Shown here: positions 44,783 through 55,700 of the stretch, piece after piece
Numbering within the stretch: the first letter of the stretch is position 1
Layout: each line of letters opens with the position of its first letter
Assembly (NCBI RefSeq): GCF_019175285.1
Contig: NC_056526.1
Coordinates: 121,022,599-121,086,598, forward strand
Length of the DNA stretch: 64,000 nt
Reading direction: 5' to 3'
Source: Sceloporus undulatus
Lineage: Eukaryota > Chordata > Lepidosauria > Squamata > Phrynosomatidae
Program-made: the position numbers and the translations under genes
The notes under the pieces: model-generated
Told to the model about the DNA's origin: nothing
Databases searched by the model: none
Seen by the model: the letters and a program-made list of their open reading frames with translations, nothing else

Positions 44783-44938
44783 TCGGCCCTCCATATCCAC
44801 AGATGCAACCATTCACTGTGTGAAAAGTTATTTAAAAACCCACACACACCCCAAAAAAAACCTTGATTTTGCCATTTTATATAAGGGGCATCATTTTACT
44901 ACACCATTGTATATAATGGAACCAAGGGCTCACTGTAT
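44783..44938 (+). mobile_element. Tigger/pogo-like MITE
   Basis: AGTCGGCCCTCCATATCC to ACCAAGGGCTCACTGTATTA, with the internal phrase CCTTGATTTTGCCATTTTAT shared with 9128-9355. Shortened inside. Confidence 0.75.
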
Positions 44939-46182
44939 TAGATACATATCATAGCTGGCATCTTCCTAGAAGAAGCATTACTTCTGTATGTGTGAAAAGA
45001 GAGAAGGCCTCTTAAAATGGCACTTGCCAGTAGCAGTTTTCCTCAGCATTGTGTTACCGTAAAAAAAAATTGCTAATCAGTTAATCAAAGACATCTTTTA
45101 AAGTTTTTTTTTACTCTTATTATTATTATTACAGTATTATTAAACTTTATTTCTAGAGCGCTGTAATTATACACATAAGCCACATTGACCAAAAGCCACT
45201 GTAACAATTAGCACATAAGATTTTTTTTTTTTAAAATCCCATCTTTGCAAGTTTGATAAAATCAAAGTCTTTGGAGAGAGACCTATAGCCCATTGATAAT
45301 GCACATGCTTTGCATTCACAAGATGCATTCTGTTATCTCTTGTTAATGGATTTTGAGTAGCTGTGCTTTGAAAGACCTACCAAAGACTAGAGAATATGGA
45401 AATTATTTAGTACACAAACAGAACTACAACTTTTCTAAACATGTGAAATCTGCTAATGACAGTGTTTGATGCATATCGCAAGACTGTATATATAGATGTT
45501 TTATACCAGGCCATTTGGATATTTAATGTGTTTTTGTGATCAGCAAGTAAATCAGTACAATCTAGCTCAACTGAGGTTTAGTTTGATTTTATATTGAATT
45601 GGCGCATTTACTTAATCTCTTTTATGACTGAATGTCTTATACATTTGTATTCTTTTGGCACTTATTTGTCCAGCCATCTTGTTTGTTTAATCTGGCCTAA
45701 ACAGCTGGATTTACATTTTATTTCCGTCTTCTCCAAACAGACACAATTTCCTGGGGGTAGGGTAAAGGTATTGAGGTTAACTCTTATAATAGATGAATAG
45801 GCCTACTTCTGTTGAAAAAGGATGCAATAGGCTTCTTTTTATTAAAACCTGATTTTTGTGGGCAAATACTTAAATGGATTAAACGTTCATTTGATTAAGT
45901 AAAAGATATCTGAAATGTATGTTGTTGTCATATTTAAAATATTTATATTCTATCTTGCCATCTGACAACAAGCCTTTAAGACAGTTTCTTTTTTAAAGGC
46001 AGTAACTTTTGAAGGTTTCTGTGGGAACAATGGTTGAAAAATATCAACTTGCTCAGCCTCATGGTGATGCTGTGATTGTTTCTACTGCTGTTTTGTAATG
46101 ACAATAAGGGAGAATAATCACCCAGTGTATGTTATATAGCCAGATGCACTTACTCCTTTAGAATATTTCTCTCTCTCTAGCC
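44939..46182. other. Intergenic between OCIAD1 and OCIAD2
   Basis: AT-rich; a LINE-tail scrap with ATT repeats at about 45115-45190 (TTATTATTACAGTATTATT). Otherwise nothing. Confidence 0.5.
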
Positions 46183-46526
46183 TTTTAGGATGCAGTGGCT
46201 CAAGTGGTTAAGATACTGACTCTGTTGATTTGCAAGATCAGCAGGTTGGCAGTTTGAGGCCTGGGTGCCGCATGATGGGGTGAGTTCCCATCCCTAGTCC
46301 CAGCTTCTGCCAACCTAGTAGTTCAAAAGCATGCAAATGCAAGTAGATAAATAGGTACCACTCCAGTGGGAAGGTAAACAGCATTCTATGCAATCGTGCT
46401 GGCCACATGATCATAGTCTCTGACAACGCTGGCTCTTCAGCTCTTAGTAATGGAGATGAGCAACCCCCCCCCCCCATGGTCTAACACAACTTGACAACCT
46501 TGTCAATGGGGAATCCCTTTACCTTC
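46183..46526 (+). mobile_element. Sauria SINE, near full length
   Basis: tRNA-like head (GATGCAGTGGCTCAAGTGG), then GTCCCAGCTTCTGCCAACC, AGTTCAAAAGCATGCAAATG, AAATAGGTACCACTCC, GTGCTGGCCACATGATC and TTAGTAATGGAGATGAGC. The BovB-like tail ends GGGGAATCCCTTTACC. This is the clearest squamate marker in the window. Confidence 0.92.
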
Positions 46527-48545
46527 AGCCCTTTGGCCAAAAGGTATCCTACAATCGCTTATAAATTGTTAATTTGATAGTTCCCCGCCCTCAGCCTTAC
46601 AATCTAAATAAGACATGGCACATAAGAAAAAGGCAATGGCAATGGGGGAGGATATTAGGTCCAGCAGATACTGACTGCTTCTATGTACCTCTGAAGCCAG
46701 AGAAATGACAGTTGGAACATGGAGGGAGGAGTTCTTGCCAGCTGCTTGACCAAGACACAAAATGTTTTGTTGTGGAGGAAGGCATCTGAGACCTATCCCT
46801 TATCCAGGTTGCCCCTGTAGTTCTAAGCTCCTATCACTCACCATGCCCTTTTACCTTAAAATCCCTACTTTGATCTGGTACTTGGGCCTCAAGGTCTTAA
46901 CTGTATTGGACAAGTAATACATGTGTTGGTTGGGTTCAGTGTGGCAAAGTGTGACCAGTCCTCCTTGTTTATTAAATTAAAACTTCAGACAGCTTAAGAA
47001 AATAAAACCAATTAAGATTTATTGTAATAGATAAGATAAACATCTAGTGTTAATCTGGTTCCACACAGAACATTAGAACATCTCAGGTTTCAGACAAAAA
47101 ACACTTCTCCCTGAACTTTTCCATGCTATCAACTCTCAGAAACCCTATTCAGATCTTATTAATGCCCCTCTTTACAACTGATCCTTACTCATCTGATCTT
47201 CCCTAGATCTAATCTATTCCTATTAATCCCTGCCCCATCTCTATTTCTACCTGGCCCTATCTAACTGTTTAACAGATAAGCCTCCAAGTTATATCTTTTC
47301 CCTATGAAGTGGGGAGGAACCTTCTAAATGTGGGTTGTTCCACTCAGTTGGAGGAATTGTGAAAGGCAGGAACATGGAAGCACCCATCTCCATTATTCCC
47401 TGGGCTGTGATTGACTGGTTCTATCCAGGTTTGCCTGGCTTCTCGTGTCACAGCGTCTTCTCACTCTGAGCGCTAAATCATTTGCAGCTGTTGGCTCTAG
47501 GGTGGCAATGATGGAAAATGTCCACTCTTGAGGTCTAGGAGACTTATGCTGCTGGTTTCACTCTTCCAAGTGAACTTTTCATATGAAATTATGCTGAAAG
47601 TTAAGTCTTTGGCTTCATTCTATAAAGCTACAGCACAAAAATGAAAAGCTTGACACAAATACTTATTACTGGGAAAGTTGCCGGTGTTTTGAATCTGAAA
47701 TTATGGGAATATTAGTAATTATCAACAATGTAGTGCTTATGCATTCTGTAGATATTCAAATGAGTTTCTCTACTTGAAAACCAAGCCATTATAACTGCTG
47801 TATTGGTAAAGTAGAAGCAAAACACCAGTTGGGCACCCAAATGGATATAATTTTTGATTTTAGGTCCCATGGATTCTGATGCTGCACTGTATTTAACAAG
47901 TTGGTATTTTTTTAATAGTGTGTTGTATCAGATCATAATATTGTAGTTCCTTTTATTATACATAAAACACTCAGGTTTTTTTATAAACGCAGTAATTCCT
48001 ATGCATCTATCATGATCTAGCATATGAACATACGAATGACTATACTTACAGTCAATGTGTAATTCAATAATAGTTACACAAGTTTTTCCTACTAGCAATA
48101 TCTTACAAAGAGACTATGTACATTAATATCAAAAACATTTTTCCTTGGCCAGGATGTGTAACCTCTCCAATTCATGCAGCCCCCATACCCATGTGCCTTA
48201 AAAACCTGCTAAAAGGACTGGGAAATCCCAGAGGAGAATTTTGGTGCTACAGAGAGCTGAGCGGGGGAGTTCAAATTATACAAACTGGACAGTCATTGGA
48301 TACTGACCTTGATTAGCAGTTATAAACTAAAGATTTTTTTTACCATTAATTATTTACTGAAGGGTTGTTCAGTGGAATGACTTGCTTCCACCATTTGTTG
48401 TGTAACTTGATTGTTTAGCTGACAAATTTTCTTGACTGCAATTTTAGGGTCCAAGTGTAAAACCAGAGTAACTCTCTAAAATAATAGTGAGCCTACTGAA
48501 AGTTTGCATCTACTAAAAGAAAAGTGACAAAAACATCCTCCTAAT
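46527..48545. other. Intergenic between OCIAD1 and OCIAD2, right part
   Basis: Two kilobases without recognised repeat or exon. The frame at 48116-48316 has no recognised similarity. Confidence 0.45.
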
Positions 48546-49669
48546 TTTATTTAAAAGTTGCAATAAACATTTTGAAAAAGGCAGATTTTACAAAATAATG
48601 AGGCCATATTCAAGAATAGGTACCATGACAGAATGATCTCTTCCATGTTATCTGAAACAGAAGAGTAATATAACACTTTTAAGATACCTTCAATCCATAT
48701 GGATGTCAAGATAATTGCTAAAATACAGTAATCTTATGTTCATTAGAGAAATATTTCAAAAGTGTGTTATAGAAGAAAATGTAAACATGAGCATATCTAT
48801 CCTGGAATTCTCCCAGTTTTCAGAACCAAATACAGTACTTGACTGAAGGGTTTGTAAAGCATGTTAATACAACACACATTTTAAACATATGGCATGTACC
48901 ACAGTATGAAGATAAGGTAATATTCATGCACTAAGTTAGAACAGCTTTAAATGTTACTGAAGAACCACCATCGGGTGAATGTAATTTTGAAATCTACTTG
49001 AAAGGAAATTTATAAAAGGGGACAGGTGCAGACTGTAAATGTAGACTTTAGGATATTACAAATACTGTGATCACTTCATCAAACTATATTCATTTAGTAT
49101 CAGTTCACATTTGTCTCAAAAGCAATGTAAAAAAAAAACTCCTAAAGTCTTATGCTTGTGGGAATACTTGAGAGACAAGCAAGGCTTTGCCCTCTACTGC
49201 ATATTACATATTGTTAAATAATAATATAATACACAATAGCCAGTCTGAAACATTCTCTCTCCTACCTCTGAAGCATGTCAGAATAGAAATAGGAAAGCAG
49301 TGCAGGAAGGGGAAGAAACAATAAAGTAAAAACATATATTCCCAGGCTGGGAAAGGAAACAATAAAATTTCTGGCCAATTCCCCATCAGATGCCAACATA
49401 CACAGAGTCGATGTGTTTACTTAAACTGTTACCATTTGAGGGCATCTTTGAGGCCAAATTTAATGCAGTAGTATTGAACTATCACATGGAATTGCTTGTT
49501 TTAAAAACACTTGATTACTTTACATCACTTGACTACACAGTTGCAGAGAATAACTGTTTGCCAATGCAAGTGTGCAGTTCTTGTTCTACAGTTGGTAATT
49601 ACAAGATATTGAGAGCTGAAAAGAAGCAGTGATAATTAAAACTTGAAATTTCATAGATACATACCGGTT
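48546..49669 (-). terminator. OCIAD2: OCIAD2 3' UTR with candidate poly(A) signal
   Basis: The first good minus-strand AATAAA after the stop lies at 48551-48546 and is followed by T-rich sequence. That makes a 3' UTR of about 1.1 kb. Inferred from the signal only. Confidence 0.45.
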
Positions 49670-49751
49670 TTAAGAAACGGAAGGCTGTGTTTGTTCCAGT
49701 TGGCTTGCTTTAGACTTAGCTTTACATTCCTCACACATGTGATGGCAATGC
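49670..49751 (-). CDS. OCIAD2: OCIAD2 last coding exon
   Basis: 82 nt. Acceptor TGTTTTTAG, then HCHHMCEECKAKSKASQLEQ and TQPSVS, stop TAA at 49672-49670. Cys at 122, 126 and 129 plus His 121, 123 and 124 could bind metal or form disulphides; that is inference. Confidence 0.9.
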
Positions 49752-52700
49752 CTAAAAACATTGGAAAGAATTTAGAAATAACAGTCAATTTTTCCAGAGA
49801 AGTGAATCTGACATGCAAGCGCTTCAATCCAGATATCCTCACATGGATACAGTAGAGACCTTGTACATGGTCCCATTGCACTTGAAGTGAAAAGATCAAA
49901 GAGCTGAGCCTTCCACACCAAACATGATCCTACTACAGTGGAAGGCCCAAGTTATACATTGATTTTACATATCTGGGTAATCACAGTTCTGCTATAGTGC
50001 AAATAGTTACACCATGTTAGGGCCTAAGTGCCTTTCTATAAACAGAAAGACCTTTTATCTAGTCTAGGCTCTCAAATAAGGGGGTAACAGCAATTTTTTG
50101 CTGACTCCATTCCCATACAGCCATCTACATGCTCATACTTTCTAGTAATTTCCCCTATCCTCTGTGAAAATCAACCCCCCCATAGGTTCACAAAGTATTT
50201 AGTATTTGATGAGGGTTGTTTTCAGGACCCCCCTTGGATACCAAAATCTCTGGTTGCTCAAGTCCCACTGTACAATGGCATAATAAAATAGTATCCTTTA
50301 TATAAAATGGCAAAATGAGATTTGCTTTTTGGAATTATTATTACTACTATTGTTTTGGAATATTTTCTAGCTGTGGATGGTGAAATTCGTGGATACAGAT
50401 GACCAACTGTACTGAGAATGTAGATGCCCAAGCAGAGATTTAGGGATCCTACTCATTGTCTTCCCAAAATGTTTTTCTGCATAGGAGGATTACCTCACAG
50501 GATCCCCAATTATCATCTCCCACTTCAGGCACAAAACTATCCATGCACAAACATGTCCTACTTATTGTTTATTGATAATCATCCCCCCTTCCTCATCGCC
50601 CACATGGCCCACATGGAAATGTTTCACTTAATATTCACAAAATGTTTCACTTAATATTCAAAGTTTTTTCAGGGGGAGAGGTTCTGGAAAAGAAACTAGC
50701 TGCTTTCACAGATTATGATAAAACATGGTTTACAATGTGAAGTACAAGCAGGAGCAACCCACAGAATCCTTTTTGTGGGCTGATGAATGAAACTGCCTGC
50801 ATAAAAGGATTAAATGGTGGTTTGTCTGAAATATAGTTTTGTAAATTCAAACAAAGCAGTGCATAATTTATTGCTGAACCAAGTATGGAAGCTTAATTGT
50901 TCCATGTGCAAAGAAAAGGGAATGTGTGACCCATGGCCCATCTACACTAATGATAGCAAACCATTATTTAATACAGGGATGGGAACTTCTCCCTCCCAGT
51001 ATCCCTAGCCAACATAAGACAGTGGTGAAGAACACTGAGAACTGTAGTCCAACATTAACTGGATGGTCATATGATTCCCACTTTTGATTGAGAGTGACAG
51101 CTGACTAGCCCCACCAAACCCCATGACAAAAGTAGTGGAATGGTTATGTTTATAACCAAGTTCCTCTCCAGACTATCTGGATCCTAGTACTGAAAGAACA
51201 AGAAAAGGAAAGGAAGCTTAACTTGCACTCAGTGTGTTACTTTAAGAAAGCAAAGTGTTATATTTCAAACCATTTTTTTCCTGGGCCGAAAAATTGCACG
51301 CCAGCATGTTCAAACTTCTTCTGGCATGTTCTTATATACGACATTGTCCCAACAGCAAAACCCAGGGCACCAGCAACTGCCAGGGAGGAAAAGCGAAGCA
51401 TGATTCTCTTACATATATAAAATATTGTATAAGATATAAATCAGTAGTTTAAACTTCAAAGAACGTTTTCAAAGAAGATTTTTAAAAACTCAACCAACTA
51501 ACCAAAAAAAACCCCAACACTAGCTCGTAAAGATGAAAACTGAAGCATATTTGCTAGTTTGTTATAATCACATTTCCCTCTATGATTTGGAGGTGAGATG
51601 TTTGACAGTGTTGGATAATCTCCACAATTCACTGTGTGTAGTGGTGTCATGAGCTGGAATGAGACATTCACACCACAAATAGTAGCTAAACAGTAGCAGG
51701 ACTGGAGATCATTAACAGATTATTGCCAGTCAAAAAAGAAGTGGTTCTTCAATGATTCTGGTGCTGAAGGTAGCCTTGACCCTCCCCTTTCCCATAACTA
51801 TCTGTAGCTGATGAACTTTGTGTATGTTCTCTTTCATACATCTTCTATTCTATAAAAAACAAATAAATACAGGAAGCTGCAATTGTGCTGTAGTGATATC
51901 CTGTCCCGTATCATGTCTTGTGAATATTTTGCTTTCACTGTCTTTATGTGTATGGGAAATGTGCTTTTGTGTGTGTGCAAGTAGGGGATGGGGCATGCGT
52001 GTTAAAGATTTTAGGGATGAATGAACAGTGCAGAATTAGTTATTCCTAACTGCAACCAGGGATGTGTGGGTCAAATGGATTGTGTTTTTAATCTTTACCC
52101 ATGTTGTAACTCTACCCCCCCCCCGAATTACAGCACTATGTAAAACTCATAAAAACCAAGATCTTATATATTTTAGGCAATAAACTGACTAACATCAAAA
52201 TGAAATAAACATAAGATGAAAGGGAAGCATGGGCTGCAGAAAGTCAGCCACTGACCAAGACATAGATTCCTTGAATACAGTAGCAATATGATTTGAAAGT
52301 CCTCTCTTCAACCACAAGGATTACAAAACTCTTTCAAATTTAATACTAAAAAAATGACAATCCAGGAAGCCAGAATTGCTATATATGCCCAGGGTCAGCA
52401 TGCAAATATGGCAGCATTTCAGTAAGACTAATCTACACCACCTGAAGCTTCAACAGTGATAATCTTTTCTGCCTTAACTTTAGAAGTAGGCTTTGGACTT
52501 ACGTGCCATTTTAGGAAGGGGTCCAAGTTTAGGATTTGGTTTGAAAACACCTAGAATAAGATGCAGTTATCAGAAAATGCCATGTATTCCATCAGTTAAT
52601 CATGCAGCAAGCTTGTGCATTTCCTCACAGAGAGGGACTGTATCCTTAAGTGTACAAAGTAATTGTACTATAATTCCCAGTTATAAGTATGATGCTCAAC

Positions 52701-55700
52701 TCTTCATAGGATAGCAATGCCTTCTTTACCTATGTGAAATAATTCTATTTATTCTAAAGGCTTCCTTCTTGAATCAAAAAGTTATTGTGTAGAAGGATCC
52801 TTATCTTTCTACTGCACAATCACAGTCTTTTAATCCAGTACTTAAAAGTACTAATAACTTCCAATATGAAGAGCTACCCCTATTTTTACCTCTTTCAATT
52901 AAAAAAATAATAGAAACAAATCAGCAAAACTTAATGGATGCAAGGCCCAGAGGTGTTACTGGAATATAAACATAATGCTCAAAGACATGATATGGTTTTG
53001 CAACATTCTGGTCTCCCAGTTAAAAAAAATCTGAAAAAAACATGGTAGTGGTGATAATGGGGTCCTGGGGCATGTGATGGGATATATGTGCAGGATGCCC
53101 TAGGGACATCATTAGGGGTGGGTAGGCAATACCAGGTGACACTCTGAGGGAAGGGGATGATACCAATGTTCCCAAACATGTTCCTTTTATCAGAATCAGG
53201 GTGTGGTGTTTGCTTGTGTCCCTTTAAATTGCTGAAGAGATGGTGTGAATGGGGCAAGGCTCAGTGGAAGGAGAAAGGAGGAGCCCCAAGTTTAATTTTA
53301 AAAAATAATTTAAAAATTAAATTTTAAAATAATTTAATGGCCTGTTACAGACTGCCAAAATAAAGCTGCTTCGGGTCTCTTTGGAGGTATGCTATTTAAA
53401 TGAGAGTCCGGAGGTTGCGTCAAAGCCACACTCCATTCCTAAGCACTGGAGTGCAGCTTTGGTGCAGCTTCCAGATTCTTCGGATGCATGCTTCATTTAA
53501 ACAGCATATCTCCAAAGAGACCCGAAGCAGCTTTATTTTGGCAGTCTGTAACAGGCCAAAAATTCTCTTTTAAAACATCACATCTTACTAAATTATCACT
53601 TTAACCACATGCAGCTATGTACATGTAAAATACCTTTAGGCTGTGTGTGTGATATTGTGATTTAAACGTATAATTTTAATTTTCCTAGTATTTTGTGTCA
53701 CAACCATTACTATTACATTCAGTGATATATGGGAATTGTGGTTTATGAGTACAATTACTACAAAAAATATTACTAAGGATTCATATGGTGTGGTATGGGA
53801 GGAGGTCAATGTAGGGGGTGACACCATAAGTTACACCATACTGGGTGATGCCAACCCGTGATACCACTGCTACAGACATATCTAGAAGAATGGTGAGAAA
53901 ATATGTAAGGGTACTTGTATTTTGTTAAATTTTCTTATTTTTCAGTAATGAAAGGTCTATGGAGCTGTTATCTCATCATGTTCAACCAAAATGCAAAAAA
54001 GGGATCAGACTATCTCTGCTCCTATTCCACTGCTTTCCTCATGTAAAGAGTGAGAAATCAGAGCATGTAGATCCTCTCCATGCAACTGGAGGCCCTGACA
54101 TTTTCAGTTTCTAATCATGCATAGAGCATCCACATCTAAGGGAACTTTTTATATTTATTTGGACTGACCACATATGGAAAAAAAAACAGAATTGTGGAGA
54201 ATGGGGGCACAGCTACTATGCTCCTCTCTTCAAATATCGATAGAACAAATGTAGTTTTAAAAAATACTGCACTAGGGTATACTTTCTTCCAGATTAACCC
54301 TCTTCAGATGCTGATAGAATATGTCTAGATTAAAAAGTGTGTAGGGCTATACTTTCAGATTTAGCATACCATCATGCACAACAGAGGCCTATTTTGCTTT
54401 CTTTGCAAAATGGAGAATAGGTCACATCTTACTTTTTAGGTGTATTTTATGTGTACACCTGAAAGTGAAAAGTGTGTATCTGTCAAAACTCTTATGTCAT
54501 ACAAGTAAAATATGCTAATTGGAGGCTCAAATTTGATTGTACAGTATTTAGAAAGGAACAGCAAGTGGCAAATTTGAGTTCACTGCTGCATAGTTTATGA
54601 AATGAGCCATGGATTTCATATGTTCTGTTCTTCAATCCTCCAGATTTTAAAACCTAAGTTCAATGGTTAGTCACAACTAGTTTAGACACACTAAATTAAT
54701 AAAAGTTAGCAAAACAAGTATATTCTGGTTGGCACTAAATACAAGATTTGAACCCTAGAGTTTAAGCTTCATTCAGATTGAGCTCCTCACCCGATTCATT
54801 ACGGCACAGCAGTTGATAAATGATGTTTCTACAAAGTTTTGTGTTCACCTTTTTTATTTTTAAAAAATGAGGAAAAAAGGATTTACCTTGGGCAACTAGT
54901 CCTTGAACAACAAGCATACTTCCCAGAGATAGAGGGAGAGCTGCAAATAATAATAGATCAATTATAGCCTATAATTATAGCTTTTACCAACATTATAATG
55001 CATGCCAACTCCTCCTCCTGCCCACCAGCAGTGTTAAACGGTGTTATAAAAGTAATTAAATGTATTTGCTTACCATAACTGGCAGATATGAAATGAAATG
55101 GTGGAGGGGACAATGGGCAGAAGTTAAAGTGGGTAGGAGATCACCACTGGGGTAGACAGAAAAAAGAAAGGGGGTCCCTACAGTCAGGGTTGATATAGGT
55201 GACCACATCCCATTCTAATTTTTGGACATGATACATTGATTGGCTAATTTGTAATGCCCTGCATTAAAGTTTAACTGACCCACACAGTTTTCCACTCCCA
55301 TGTAGACCATTAGCTGGTCCTGACCCATTGGGCCGCATGGACCCTCCTCCTTAATGTCACACACAACTTGTATAACTATATGATTTATAATTACAATATT
55401 TACATTAAAATTGTGGTAAATTTTACAACCCATAACATGGTTCCAGCCTTTTGTCTTGGTACACTTCAATGTTCTTGCTTACCACAACAACTCTGATTTG
55501 GATGTAATATGAGATTATGGTGAAACAGAGGATTTTGGACTGATTTTATACTATTAACCTATTTTTATGTAAAAGATCTGAATGATATTTTGTCAATTAC
55601 ATGCTATTTTCCATTTTTCTGAAAATGTTTTTACTGCAAAGGTGAGGTGTTTTTTTAATGATACATTTAGTTGTTATGTGGATTGTGACAATCAAGGTGG

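Larger units (their letters stand above)
49752..51270. other. OCIAD2 intron 5
   Basis: Contains an inverse pogo-like MITE (50205-50413), a 23-base tandem duplication (50617-50662) and a MITE scrap near 50985-51060. The rest is unassigned. Confidence 0.6.

Noticed and set aside
48116-48316. 66-codon frame as an extra exon between the OCIAD genes
   Set aside because: No recognised similarity and no matching splice partners.
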